64,000 nucleotides of DNA from JAHEJN01 sp963787285 (GCA_963787285.1 CAWBCM010000020.1:1-64000); one strand, 5' to 3'. Counted from the first letter of the stretch, positions 8,025-17,128 are shown. The notes: generated by a model from the sequence alone, not told the origin. A program made the numbers and translations.

Positions 8025-9975
8025 CGCCGTACTCGCCGCGGTGATGAGCTTCCTGCTCGCGGCCTACGTATTGATCGTCACCGGCGGCGCCGCCTTCGCC
8101 CAGGACGACCGCGTGCTGATCGACGATGTCGATGCGTCGGGCTTCCCGACGGTCGTCGTCTCGGTCACGGGCCCGGCGGCGCTCGCCGGTGTTGCATTGA
8201 CCGCCGACAACGTACAGATCCTCGAGAACGGTGAGGGCCGTGAACCGCAGGTCACCGCGGTGCCGACCGATGATCTGGAAGTGGTGTTGTTGATCGACAC
8301 CTCGGGCAGTATGGCGGGTGCGCCGATCGAGCGGGCCCGGGCCGCGGTCCTTGCCTTCATCGATCGGATGCCGCCGTCCACCCGCATGTCGGTGGTCGGC
8401 TTCGGTGTCGACACGGCGGTGTTGACCGACTTCACCGCCGATCGCGATCAGCTCCGAGCCGCCGTCGATCGACTCGTGGTTGCCGGCGACACCGCTCTCT
8501 ACGACGCCGTGGTCTCGGCCGCGTCCCTGTTCGAGCCCCGGCAGGACTCGCAACGGCGTGTTGTGATCGTCAGCGACGGCGGTGACACCGCCAGTGGTGC
8601 CCCCATCGACGTGCCGTTGGCCCTGCTCAACGGCAGTGACATCGAGGTCCAGGTCATCTCGTTGGTCACGACCGAGTCCGATCCCTCCTCGCTGCAGGCG
8701 TTGGCCGCCGCCGGCAACGGGCGGGTCGTCGAGGCATCGGATCCAGCCGCACTGGCCAGTGTGTTCGACGCGGTCGCGTCGGCCCTCGTGAACCGGTACC
8801 AGTTGGCCTTCGTCGCTGAGATCGGCGGCGACGCCGAGATCGAAGTCGCCGTCGAGACCCTCCTGCACCAGTCGTCGGACACGGTCCAGGCGGTCCTGCC
8901 ACTGGTCGTCACCCCGACACCCGAGCCGACATCGGCCCCCACCGCGTCGAGCGCCTCGCCGCCGACCGTCGTCGATCCGGAACCCGACCTCGCCGCCCCC
9001 GTGACCCGCCTGCCATCAGGAGGGGCATCGTGGCTGTACCCGGTGGGACTCGCCGCGATGTTCGGAGGGCTGGCCGGGTTCTTCTGGTTCGTCACCCGCC
9101 CCGGTCGCCGGCAGAATCTGTTGAGGTCGCTGGCGCCGGCGGCGGTCGAGTCGACGGCCATCGTCGGGGGCTGGTTGCGTGGTACGCCGGGTTTCATCAC
9201 CCGACTGGCGAGTGGGGCGCTCTCGAGGAAGGGCCGCGAGCGTCGGCTCGAGCTCGAGCTCTCCCGCGCCGGAATCGAGCTTCGTCCTGCCGAGATGCTC
9301 CTGCTCAGCGCCGTGGCCGTGACCCTGGCCGTACTCGTCGGACTTCTTGCCGGCGGCTGGATCCTGGCGGTGACGTTGGGTGGGCTCACCTACCTGATCA
9401 TCCGCCTCGTGCTTCGGTATCTGGGCAAGCGCCGCCAGGACGCTTTTGCCGAGCAGCTCCACGGGGTGCTCACCATGATGGCCGGGAGCCTGCGATCGGG
9501 GTATTCGGTGACCCAGTCGATCGACACGGTCGCACGCGAGGTCAACGCCCCGGCATCGGTCGAGTTCAACCGAGCCCTGATCGAGGTACAGCTCGGCCGT
9601 GATCTCACCGACGCCTTCGATGCGGTGGCCGACCGCACATCGAACGAGGACTTCCGATGGGTGGTCGAGGCGATCGACATCAGCCGGTCGGTCGGCGGTG
9701 ACCTCGGTGAGGTGCTCGACAACGTGGCGAAGACGATCCGCGACCGCGACCGAGTCGCTCGCCACGTGCGGACGCTGAGCGCCGAGGGTCGACTCTCGGC
9801 GTGGATCCTCTCGGCCCTTCCGTTCTTGATGGCGGCGTATCTGGCGGTGGTCAATCCCGAGTACCTCTCGACACTCACCGACACGCGGGCCGGGCACATC
9901 GTGATGGCGATCACCGGAGCCGTGGTAGCCGTCGGCATCATCTGGATGCGTCGTCTGGTGAGGCCGGAGTTCTGA
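8011..9975 (+). CDS. VWA-domain / TadB fusion protein
   Basis: A 654-residue fusion. Residues 8-30 form a signal or anchor helix. About 88-265 is a von Willebrand A domain with an intact MIDAS motif (DTSGSMAG at 96-103) and the later VIVSDGGDTASG. A Pro/Thr/Ser-rich linker (about 300-345) leads to a membrane helix (WLYPVGLAAMFGGLAGFFWF), then the TadB part: two helices and a type II secretion F domain (GSLRSGYSVTQSIDTVARE ... FRWVVEAIDISRSVGGDLGEVL), ending in membrane helices. ATG 8011 overlaps cpaF by 14 bases. TadB forms the membrane platform of the pilus with TadC. The VWA domain would lie outside the membrane, where it could bind metal-dependently to a ligand or to the pilus; that role is inference. 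Confidence 0.88.
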   Translation: MFDRDAVLAAVMSFLLAAYVLIVTGGAAFAQDDRVLIDDVDASGFPTVVVSVTGPAALAGVALTADNVQILENGEGREPQVTAVPTDDLEVVLLIDTSGSMAGAPIERARAAVLAFIDRMPPSTRMSVVGFGVDTAVLTDFTADRDQLRAAVDRLVVAGDTALYDAVVSAASLFEPRQDSQRRVVIVSDGGDTASGAPIDVPLALLNGSDIEVQVISLVTTESDPSSLQALAAAGNGRVVEASDPAALASVFDAVASALVNRYQLAFVAEIGGDAEIEVAVETLLHQSSDTVQAVLPLVVTPTPEPTSAPTASSASPPTVVDPEPDLAAPVTRLPSGGASWLYPVGLAAMFGGLAGFFWFVTRPGRRQNLLRSLAPAAVESTAIVGGWLRGTPGFITRLASGALSRKGRERRLELELSRAGIELRPAEMLLLSAVAVTLAVLVGLLAGGWILAVTLGGLTYLIIRLVLRYLGKRRQDAFAEQLHGVLTMMAGSLRSGYSVTQSIDTVAREVNAPASVEFNRALIEVQLGRDLTDAFDAVADRTSNEDFRWVVEAIDISRSVGGDLGEVLDNVAKTIRDRDRVARHVRTLSAEGRLSAWILSALPFLMAAYLAVVNPEYLSTLTDTRAGHIVMAITGAVVAVGIIWMRRLVRPEF

Positions 9976-10892
9976 TGGCGCCGGTGGTATGGCTCGGTGC
10001 ACTGAGCGTCGCATCCTCGGTCCCGATCGCCTGGTGGGCCGTCGGCGGATCGCGGGCGGGCGAACGGGCACGTCGGAATCTCGCCCAGGCGGGCCGGTCG
10101 GTCGATCTGCGGTCGCTCCGCCTCGACCTCCCCGCCGGTCAGCGGGTGTGGGGGCCTGTGGGCCGTCGCGCCGTCGAGCTGGCCCGGCGCATCACGCCGG
10201 TGGGCATGCTCGACCGAACCCAGCGCGCGCTTCACCTGGCCGGGACGAGCGCACGCATGGACGTCGAGCGCGTTCTGGCCATCAAGGTTCTGGCCTCGCT
10301 GAGCCTCCTTTTGCTCATGGGGCTGGCCTTCGTGGCCAATCCTTCACCGTCGTCGTTCGTCGTGATGCTCACCATGGTGGTGGCGGCGTGGATTCTGCCC
10401 GACGTGGTCCTGCGACGCAGAGCCGACTTCCGGCAGGGAGCCATCCGCAACGAGCTCCCGGACGTGATGGACCAGGTCATGATCAACGTCGAAGCCGGTC
10501 AGAGCTTCGATGCCGCGATGTCGCGAGTCGCGAACCGCGGAACCGGGCCCGCGGCCGAGGAGTTCCGTCGCGTCATCCAGGACATCCGGCTCGGCATGAC
10601 CCGCCGTGAGGCCTTCGACCTACTGCTGGAGCGCACCGACGTGCCCGAGCTCCGCGAGACCGTTCAGGCTCTGGGCCAGGCCGAGAAATACGGCGTGCCC
10701 CTGGGTCGGGTACTTCGCGTGCAGGCCGATGAGCTACGCGACAAACGAAAGCAGCGGGCCGAGGAGCGGGCCATGAAGATCCCGGTCAAGATCCTCTTTC
10801 CGCTGATGGTGTGCATCCTCCCTGCACTCATCGTGGTGATCCTCGGCCCCGGCGTGATCGACATCATCCAGAGTGGGGGTATCGCGCCGTGA
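9975..10892 (+). CDS. tadC: TadC-like pilus platform protein
   Basis: A 305-residue integral membrane protein of the type II secretion F family. An N-terminal helix, two central helices (VLASLSLLLLMGLAFVA and FVVMLTMVVAAWILPDVVL), a cytoplasmic F domain (LPDVMDQVMINVEAGQSFDAA ... GMTRREAFDLLLERTDVPEL) and C-terminal helices (ILFPLMVCILPALIVVILGP) follow the TadC plan. Its ATG shares one base with the stop of the VWA-TadB gene, consistent with coupled synthesis of the heterodimeric platform. No key element is missing. Confidence 0.9.
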   Translation: MAPVVWLGALSVASSVPIAWWAVGGSRAGERARRNLAQAGRSVDLRSLRLDLPAGQRVWGPVGRRAVELARRITPVGMLDRTQRALHLAGTSARMDVERVLAIKVLASLSLLLLMGLAFVANPSPSSFVVMLTMVVAAWILPDVVLRRRADFRQGAIRNELPDVMDQVMINVEAGQSFDAAMSRVANRGTGPAAEEFRRVIQDIRLGMTRREAFDLLLERTDVPELRETVQALGQAEKYGVPLGRVLRVQADELRDKRKQRAEERAMKIPVKILFPLMVCILPALIVVILGPGVIDIIQSGGIAP

Positions 10893-11881
10893 CCGATGTC
10901 CACTCGGCGACGCCCGACCAGCAGATGGTCGCCTCGATACTCGACGGGCTCCACGACGACGCCCGCAAGGGCAGCGGCGATCATCCGATCGCCAGCGGGT
11001 TCGAGCCCCTCGACTACGAGCTCGAGGGCGGGTTCCGGCCCGGTCAGCTCGTCGTCGTCGGCGGCCCTCCGGGGGTCGGCAAGACCGTCTTCGCGCTCCA
11101 GCTGGCCCGGAATGCCGCCGCCGCCGGCAACGATGCCGTGTTCGCCTGCTACGAACACGACACCGCTCAGCTGTTCGGTCGCCTGCTCGGCAGCGAGATC
11201 GGTGCCCTGGGTGCGCTGGTCGATGTCGAGGAACGGGACAGTCTCCGCTCGGTGATCCGTGAAGCCATGTCGGGCAGCTGGGATGCGGACTCCGCCGGCG
11301 CCCAGTTGCCCCGCGTGCGGGCCGCCATGTCGCGAATCGAGACCTTCGCCGATCGGCTGCTCCTCGTGGGCGCCAACCGGCACCTCGATCTCGAGGGATT
11401 GGGCCGATTGGCCGAGGAGATCGCCGGCAGTGGGGTGCTGGTGGTCGACTACCTACAGAAGGTTCCGGCCGGCAACGTCGGCTTCGGAGACCGCGTGGCG
11501 GTGGTGACCGAGGAGCTCAAGGACCTCGCCCTTCGCCACCGAATCACCGTAGTTGCCTTGTCGTCGGCGGGAGGACGTTCGCTCGAGGATCGCCGGATCG
11601 GTCTACCGTCGCTCGAAGGCGCTGCGGCCATCGCCTACGAGGCCGATGTCGCCCTCATCATGAACGAGAAGAGCTCGATCGTGTCGAAGGTGCACATCAA
11701 CTTCGACCCGCAGCGGCTCAAGGCGTTCCACCAGTACCTCGTGATCACCATCGAGAAGAACCGGCGAGGCCCGGTCCCGATCGAGCTCGAGTTCAAGAAG
11801 ATGCTCCAGTACTTCCGGCTGGACACGAGGGGTCGGTACGTGACAGAGAAGCTCATCGACGACGTGCTGTACCTGGAGTAG
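10889..11881 (+). CDS. DnaB-C/RecA-like ATPase at the end of the Tad operon
   Basis: A 330-residue protein that consists of the RecA-fold core of replicative helicases with almost nothing else. Walker A GGPPGVGKT lies at residues 58-66, a DnaB-like Walker B VLVVDYLQKVP near 187-197, and a sensor-like AADVALI region with SLEGAAAIAYEADVALIMNEK near 250. The DnaB N-terminal domain is absent, so it is unlikely to be a replicative helicase. It starts with GTG overlapping the tadC stop and is the last gene of the operon. A motor or regulatory role tied to the pilus, or to DNA handling for uptake, can be imagined but is not shown. Confidence 0.75.
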   Translation: MTDVHSATPDQQMVASILDGLHDDARKGSGDHPIASGFEPLDYELEGGFRPGQLVVVGGPPGVGKTVFALQLARNAAAAGNDAVFACYEHDTAQLFGRLLGSEIGALGALVDVEERDSLRSVIREAMSGSWDADSAGAQLPRVRAAMSRIETFADRLLLVGANRHLDLEGLGRLAEEIAGSGVLVVDYLQKVPAGNVGFGDRVAVVTEELKDLALRHRITVVALSSAGGRSLEDRRIGLPSLEGAAAIAYEADVALIMNEKSSIVSKVHINFDPQRLKAFHQYLVITIEKNRRGPVPIELEFKKMLQYFRLDTRGRYVTEKLIDDVLYLE

Positions 11882-11898
11882 AGCGGGGGCTTCGTCGC

Positions 11899-12666
11899 TC
11901 AGACGCCCATCGCGTGAAAGCCGCCGTCGACGTGGATCAACTCGCCGGTGGTCTGGGGGAACCAGTCGCTCAGAAGGGCCACGCACGACCGGGCCACGCC
12001 CTCGCTGTCATTCACGTCCCACCCCAGCGGTGCCCGACCGTCCCACGCGTCCTCGAACTCCTTGAAACCCGGGATCGACTTGGCCGCGATCGTGCGAATG
12101 GGGCCGGCGGCGACGAGGTTGACGCGGATGTTCTGCGGGCCGAGGGCCTTGGCCAGATAGCGGCAGGCCGACTCGAGCCCAGCCTTGGCCACCCCCATCC
12201 AGTTGTAGGCCGGCCAGGCCATGCGGGCGTCGAAGTCGAGGCCCACGATCGACCCACCCCGAGGCATGAGGGGCGCGACGACCTCGCCGATGGTCTTGAG
12301 CGAGAACGCCGAGATCTGGAAACCGACCGCGATGTCGTCCCACTGTGCGGCCATGAAGTCCTCCCCGAGGCCGATCTCTGGCATGAAACCGATGGCGTGC
12401 AACGCGCCGTCGACGGTGCCCAGCTGCTCGCCCAGCGCGTCACGTACCGAGGCCGCCTGGGCCGGATCGGTCACATCGAGCTCGAGCACCAGGGGCGCAG
12501 TCGGCAGCTTGCGGGCCGTCCGCTCGGTGAGGCGCAGGCCGCGACCGGCGCCGGTGAGCACGATCTCGGCGCCTTCCTCCTGGGCGAGCCGGGCGACCCC
12601 GAAGGCCAGTGAGGCATCGGTGAGCACGCCGGTGATGAGCAGCTTCTTGCCATCGAGAATGCCCAT
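11899..12666 (-). CDS. fabI: enoyl-[acyl-carrier-protein] reductase (NADH), InhA/FabI type
   Basis: A 255-residue short-chain dehydrogenase that reduces the enoyl-ACP double bond in the last step of fatty-acid elongation. It has the InhA/FabI start GILDGKKLLITGVLTDASLAFG (dinucleotide site), FMPEIGLG in place of the SDR Asn region, and the catalytic pair Y-x6-K in AYNWMGVAKAGLES (about 155-168), with the MAWPAYNWM context typical of mycobacterial InhA. The C-terminus TGELIHVDGGFHAMG is complete. ATG 12666 is chosen because upstream codons would overlap the divergent promoter. It converges with the Tad operon (17-bp gap) and diverges from mshC. Confidence 0.93.
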   Translation of the reverse strand: MGILDGKKLLITGVLTDASLAFGVARLAQEEGAEIVLTGAGRGLRLTERTARKLPTAPLVLELDVTDPAQAASVRDALGEQLGTVDGALHAIGFMPEIGLGEDFMAAQWDDIAVGFQISAFSLKTIGEVVAPLMPRGGSIVGLDFDARMAWPAYNWMGVAKAGLESACRYLAKALGPQNIRVNLVAAGPIRTIAAKSIPGFKEFEDAWDGRAPLGWDVNDSEGVARSCVALLSDWFPQTTGELIHVDGGFHAMGV

Positions 12667-12715
12667 GAGGCTCCCAGTGATAGAGGCCCGACGAAGGGCC
12701 GAGCGAACTTCGGTC

Positions 12716-12721
12716 ACGTTA
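12716..12721 (-). promoter_or_regulatory. candidate -10 for fabI
   Basis: The minus strand reads TAACGT here, matching TAnnnT, and would give a leader of roughly 43 bases for fabI. It lies 11 bases from the mshC -10 on the other strand, so the divergent promoters overlap. Confidence 0.35.
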
Positions 12722-12732
12722 GCCAGCGTCGA

Positions 12733-12738
12733 TAGGGT
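12733..12738 (+). promoter_or_regulatory. leaderless -10 for mshC
   Basis: TAGGGT ends 6 bases before the GTG at 12745, so transcription would begin at or next to the start codon. The same hexamer at similar spacing precedes ruvC and yajC. Confidence 0.5.
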
Positions 12739-12744
12739 GTCGGG

Positions 12745-13899
12745 GTGACCAGCACTGCGCCGCTCGACCTCGGCGGCCCCATGCGACTCTACGACACGGC
12801 TCGCCGGCAGGTCGTCCCGTTCACGCCCGGTCACATCGTCACGATGTACACCTGCGGCATCACGCCCTACGACGCCACCCACCTGGGCCACGCCGCCACG
12901 TATCTCACCTACGACGTGTTGCAGCGCCGACTACGCGACCTCGGACACGAGACGCGCTGCGTTCGCAACATCACCGACGTCGACGACTCGATCCTCGGTC
13001 GGGCGCGAGAGCTGGGGATCCACTACCTCGATCTCGGAGCGGCCGAGACGGCCCGATTCGACGACGACATGGACGCCCTCGGCATGCTGCCCGCGTGGAG
13101 CGAGCCACGTGCCACCTCGGCGATCTCCGACATCCGTGGCTTCATCGGCATGGTGCTCGACAGCGGCCACGCCTACCAGTCCGGTGGCGGCGTCTACTTC
13201 GACGTGTCGAGCTTCGAGCGCTTCGGTCAGCTCAGCGGATACGACCGCGACGAGATGCTGCGATTGGCCGAGCTCCATGGCGGCCATCCGAACGACCCGA
13301 ACAAGCGCGATGCGCTCGACTTCGTACTGTGGCAGCCGTCGGCCCCCGACGAGCCGTCGTGGGACTCGCTGTGGGGCCCCGGTCGCCCCGGTTGGCACAT
13401 CGAGTGCTCCACGCTGGCCATGCGCGATCTCGGCAACAGCATCGACCTCCACGGCGGCGGCACCGACCTCATCTTTCCGCATCACGAGTGCGAGGCCGCC
13501 CAGTCCGAGGCGGTCACCGGCGAGCCGTTCGTGCGCCACTGGATGCACCAGGCCATGGTGCACATGGACGGCGAGAAGATGTCGAAGTCGCTCGGCAACC
13601 TCGTGTTCGTGAGCGAGCTGCGCAAGGAGTTCGAACCGGCGGCGATCCGCCTCGGCGTCGCGGCCCACCACTACCGCCACGCCTGGGAATGGAACGACAC
13701 CATCATGGCGACCGCCACCGCCCGGCTCGAAGCCTGGCGCGGCGCCGGGGCCGGCCACGGTGCGTTGACCGAGGTTCGGGCGGCTCTCGACGACGACCTC
13801 GACACGCCGACGGCGCTGGCCGCGATCGATCGGGCGGTAGCAGCCGGCGAGGGCGTGAGCAGAGCGGCTGCGCTGTTGGGCGTTGATCTGAAAGACTGA
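12745..13899 (+). CDS. mshC: L-cysteine:1D-myo-inosityl 2-amino-2-deoxy-alpha-D-glucopyranoside ligase (mycothiol synthesis)
   Basis: A 384-residue class I aminoacyl-tRNA-synthetase relative. Zinc and ATP motifs are present: YTCGITPYDATHLGHAATYL (near residues 35-54), the HIGH-like HLGHA, HIECSTLA, HHECEAAQSEA and the KMSKS element EKMSKSLGN (about 277-285). The TPYDATHLGHA wording is characteristic of MshC rather than CysS (which has TVYD), and the length (384) fits MshC, lacking the CysS tRNA-binding C-domain. It joins cysteine to GlcN-inositol in mycothiol biosynthesis. GTG 12745 follows a leaderless -10. A true CysS is not in the window, so CysS is the alternative, judged unlikely. Confidence 0.85.
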   Translation: MTSTAPLDLGGPMRLYDTARRQVVPFTPGHIVTMYTCGITPYDATHLGHAATYLTYDVLQRRLRDLGHETRCVRNITDVDDSILGRARELGIHYLDLGAAETARFDDDMDALGMLPAWSEPRATSAISDIRGFIGMVLDSGHAYQSGGGVYFDVSSFERFGQLSGYDRDEMLRLAELHGGHPNDPNKRDALDFVLWQPSAPDEPSWDSLWGPGRPGWHIECSTLAMRDLGNSIDLHGGGTDLIFPHHECEAAQSEAVTGEPFVRHWMHQAMVHMDGEKMSKSLGNLVFVSELRKEFEPAAIRLGVAAHHYRHAWEWNDTIMATATARLEAWRGAGAGHGALTEVRAALDDDLDTPTALAAIDRAVAAGEGVSRAAALLGVDLKD

Positions 13900-13946
13900 T
13901 CGTGCAGGCGCCCGTCTGCCGCGACGAAGAGAAGAGGGGGAACACC

Positions 13947-14693
13947 GTGGCTCGTGACGTCGGACAGCTCTACTCGCTCGCCAAAGCGACGGTGCTTCCG
14001 CTGTTCCATCTCGGATGGCGCTTCGACGTTCAGGGGCTGGAGAACGTGCCGGAGACCGGTGGCGCGATCATGGCCCCGAACCACACGTCGGTCATCGACT
14101 CGTTCTTCCTGCCGGCCGTCTTGCCCCGGCGCATCACCTACGTCGGCAAAGCCGAGTACATGGACGACTGGAAGACCAAGTACCTCTTCCCGGCGCTGGG
14201 CATGATCCCCATCGACCGCTCGGGGGGCAACGCCGCACAGGCGGCACTCGACGCCGCCGCCGGCGTGCTCGAGCAGGGGGAGCTGTTCGGCATCTACCCC
14301 GAGGGCACCCGCTCGCGCAGTGGCCTCCTCCACAAGGGGCACACGGGTGCGGCCCGGCTGGCGCGCCGCACCGAGACACCGATCATCCCCGTCGGACTCG
14401 TCGGCACCCGCGAGGTCCAGCCGCCCGACGCGCCCATGCCCCGGCCGTTCATGACCGTCGGCATCAACATCGGCGCACCCATTCACCCCGATCTCGAGGC
14501 CGACCCCAACGACCCCCGCGTGTACCGGCGGATGATCGACAACGTGATGTTCGAGATCTCCCGGCTCTCGGGCCAGCAGTACGTGCACGAGTACGCGACC
14601 AAGAAGGCCGACGCCGCCTCCGAGGTGGACGACCAGGCGGCGATTCCGCCCCGTCGCAGCTCGGCCGAGCTCCTCTCCGGCAACGCCGCCTGA
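13947..14693 (+). CDS. plsC: 1-acyl-sn-glycerol-3-phosphate acyltransferase (PlsC family)
   Basis: A 248-residue acyltransferase placing the second acyl chain on lysophosphatidate at the inner membrane face. The catalytic HX4D motif is NHTSVID (His46, Asp51). Later blocks GKAEYMDDWKTKYLFPALGMIPIDR, GIYPEGTRSR (glycerophosphate binding) and IIPVGLVGT follow the family order. The GTG at 13947 is preceded by a purine-rich GAGGGG; an in-frame GTG at 13902 is less likely. It lies 47 bases after mshC, before the Mur-like block. A specialised acyltransferase for a lipid linked to that block cannot be excluded. Confidence 0.85.
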   Translation: MARDVGQLYSLAKATVLPLFHLGWRFDVQGLENVPETGGAIMAPNHTSVIDSFFLPAVLPRRITYVGKAEYMDDWKTKYLFPALGMIPIDRSGGNAAQAALDAAAGVLEQGELFGIYPEGTRSRSGLLHKGHTGAARLARRTETPIIPVGLVGTREVQPPDAPMPRPFMTVGINIGAPIHPDLEADPNDPRVYRRMIDNVMFEISRLSGQQYVHEYATKKADAASEVDDQAAIPPRRSSAELLSGNAA

Positions 14694-14699
14694 ATCATC

Positions 14700-16016
14700 A
14701 TGCGCATCGATACGGCCTTCGTCGCGGCCGCGACCGGTGGCGTTCATCACGGGCCGATTCGTGTCGTCGGTTCTCTGGTGGTCAACCCGCAGGTCATCGG
14801 GGACGAACCCGACCAGCTCTATGTGGGCGCGCTGCACCAGGGGATCGCCGACGACTCCAACCTCAACTGCCGCAGGGCAGCGGCCCGAGCCGTGCCCTAC
14901 ATCACCGAGGATCGGCCCGTCGGGGGCACGGCGATAGCTGTACCCGACTCGGAACGGGCCTGCCTTGCGCTGGCCGATGCCCTGGACCCGCACGTGTCCG
15001 ACCGGCGGATCGCCATAGCCGGCTCGGTCGGAAAGACGACGACACGAGCGCTGATCACCGCGGCGGTGGGCACGACGTTTGCGGCCGTGGAGTCACCGCT
15101 GTCGTACAACACCGAGCTCACCCTTCCGCTCACCCTCATGCTGGGCGACGAGACGATCGAGTGCTTCGTGATCGAGATCGGCGCTCGCTACGTGAACCAG
15201 GTCGGCCGAATTGCCCGTGCCGCTCACCCGTCGGTCGGCGTGCTGCTGGCGGTCGGATGGAATCACCTCAGCACCTTCGGCTCGGCCGAGCGGCTCGCCG
15301 AGACCAAAGCCGAGATCATCACCTCGCTTCCGGCTTCGGCGACCGGCGTGGTCCACCGGGACCCCGGGCCGCTCGTGCAACGGCATCTCTCCGACGTCGC
15401 CGCAGCGCTGCTCACCTACGGCGAGGGCGGTGATGTCGTGGCGGAATCCGTCTCACTCGACGAGCAACTCCGTCCCACGATCGCGGTGGCGACGCCCTGG
15501 GGTCGGGCCACCGCTCGTCCTCCGTGTGCGGGGCTCCACAACACCGACAACGTGCTGGCGGCGATCGCTGCAGCTGCTGCAGTCGGCGTGAGTCCGACGG
15601 TTGCGGCCGAAGCCATGGCCGATGCCGTGCTGGAACCCCACCGGATGGCCGTGAAGCGTCGAGCCGACGGCCTCACGGTCATCGACGACTCGTACAACTC
15701 GTCGACCCTTTCGATGATCGCGGGTCTCCGATCGCTGGCCGAGGTGCCGGCCGCGCGGCGTATCGCCGTTCTCGGCGCCTTCGCCACCGACGAGGCCATC
15801 GAGTCGGCCTATGGTCCGGTACTGGAAGAGATCGCCCGGCACGAGATCGAGGTGATCCCGTTCCGCACCGATCACTACGGGGTGGCCCCCGTCCACGATG
15901 TCGGCTCGGTGTTGCGCCGGATGGGAAGCGGCGCCGACACCGCCGTGCTCGTCAAGGGAGGCCGCTCGCAGGGGATGGAACGCGTCGCTCGAACGCTTCT
16001 GGCCGCCTGCGGTTGA
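14700..16016 (+). CDS. MurF-like amide ligase (non-canonical)
   Basis: A 438-residue Mur-ligase family protein with the three MurF-type parts. An N-domain (IRVVGSLVVNPQVIGDEPDQLYVGAL) precedes the ATP-binding loop AGSVGKTTTRALI (about 102-114) and the central domain with CFVIEIGARYVNQVGRIARA and WNHLSTFGSAERLAETKAEI. The C-domain has VIDDSYNSSTLSMIAGL and VLVKGGRSQGMERVA near the end. MurF proper usually shows DDSYNANP; here it is DDSYNSST, hinting at a changed acceptor. No dcw genes (murC, murD, mraY, ftsZ) surround it. It converges with a Ddl-like gene two bases away. It could be the cell's only MurF, moved here, but the neighbouring Mur paralogues favour a specialised ligase. Confidence 0.75.
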   Translation: MRIDTAFVAAATGGVHHGPIRVVGSLVVNPQVIGDEPDQLYVGALHQGIADDSNLNCRRAAARAVPYITEDRPVGGTAIAVPDSERACLALADALDPHVSDRRIAIAGSVGKTTTRALITAAVGTTFAAVESPLSYNTELTLPLTLMLGDETIECFVIEIGARYVNQVGRIARAAHPSVGVLLAVGWNHLSTFGSAERLAETKAEIITSLPASATGVVHRDPGPLVQRHLSDVAAALLTYGEGGDVVAESVSLDEQLRPTIAVATPWGRATARPPCAGLHNTDNVLAAIAAAAAVGVSPTVAAEAMADAVLEPHRMAVKRRADGLTVIDDSYNSSTLSMIAGLRSLAEVPAARRIAVLGAFATDEAIESAYGPVLEEIARHEIEVIPFRTDHYGVAPVHDVGSVLRRMGSGADTAVLVKGGRSQGMERVARTLLAACG

Positions 16017-16018
16017 CG

Positions 16019-17055
16019 TCACTGATCTGCGCCAGACGCTCTTCGGCGGCGGTGACGAGCCTGGGCGAGCGAGCACAGTTCGTCGATGAGGTCGAGCATC
16101 GACAGCCCCTCCGCGGCCCACATCCGCGGGAAGCTCGAACGTTCGGTGAACCCCGGCAGTGTGTTCACCTCGTTCAGGAGGAGCCGCTCGGTGCCGTGCT
16201 CGACGAAGAAGTCGACCCGCGCCATGCCGTCGATGCGGAACGCGACAGCGACCTGCCTGGCCACCCTGGTGACCTGCGCCGTTTGCTCCGGGCTGAGCGG
16301 CGCAGGGATGACCGACAGCGGCCGGCCGGCCGCATACTTCGCGTCGAAGTCGAGCCAATTGCGCCGTGTCGCCGAGTACTTGAGCGGCGACAAACGGTAG
16401 CCGGCCGCGCCGGGGGCACCGAGCACGCCACACGACACCTCGTCACCGTCGACTCCCTCCTCGATGATCACGTCGGAGTCGAAACGCCGGGCCAGCTCGA
16501 TGGCGGGGGGAGCTCGCGGCGGTCCGTGACGCGAGTGATGCCGATCGACGACCCCATGTTCGACGGTTTGACGAAGAGAGGCGGACGAAGCCGGCGAGCA
16601 TCGACCTCGGCCGGCGAACGGCCGTCGGGCGGGACCGGGACAAAGCTGGTCTGGGCGATCCCGTGAGCGGCGGCCAACCTCTTGGCGGTGAGCTTGTCCA
16701 TGCAAACGGCGCTCGAGAGGACGTCGCTCCCGACGAAGGGAACGCCGAGGACACGACACTGCCCTTGCATCGTGCCGTCCTCACCCAGGGGGCCGTGGAG
16801 TGTCGGGAAGACCACCGACGGCGCGACATCGGCGATCACGCCGGCCGGCGACTCGCGGGCGCCATGGAGTGGGACTCCGCCTCGGGAGTCGATCGTGCTT
16901 CGCAGGTCGACCCGACGCCACCAGCCCCCCGGGTCTGCCAGCACGACCTCCACGGCCCGTTCCGCTTCGAGCAGTGCACGGGCAACGGCGGTTCCCGACT
17001 GGATCGAGATGGGGCGCTCGGCCGATTCTCCGCCCATCACCACGAGCACGGTCAC
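16019..17055 (-). CDS. ddl: D-alanine-D-alanine ligase-like ATP-grasp enzyme (single-base frameshift at 16505-16510)
   Basis: Two minus-strand frames join into a protein of about 345 residues. The N-part has VMGGESAERPISIQSG, VFPTLHGPLGEDGTMQG and FVGSDVLSSAVCMDKLTAKRL. The second part has VIIEEGVDGDEVSCGVLG, MARVDFFVE and LLNEVNTLPGFTERSSFPRM, the metal-binding end of Ddl. The break lies in a run of six G (six C on the coding strand); a seventh restores the frame exactly, so I read it as an undercounted run. GTG 17055 is preferred because GGAGG stands 10 bases upstream. It is transcribed against the two Mur-like genes either side. It may supply the D-Ala-D-Ala unit to canonical wall synthesis or a related dipeptide to the local pathway. 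Confidence 0.8.
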
Positions 17056-17122
17056 GCGCCGGTTTCCTCCATGACACTGCGCCACGTCGTCGCATCTCGT
17101 CCTACCCCTGCCAAGAAGCCAG

Positions 17123-17128
17123 AGGTTA
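17123..17128 (-). promoter_or_regulatory. candidate -10 for the ddl-like gene
   Basis: The minus strand reads TAACCT, matching the TAnnnT pattern, about 67 bases before GTG 17055. The 142-bp divergent gap 17056-17197 shows no other clear feature. Confidence 0.25.
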
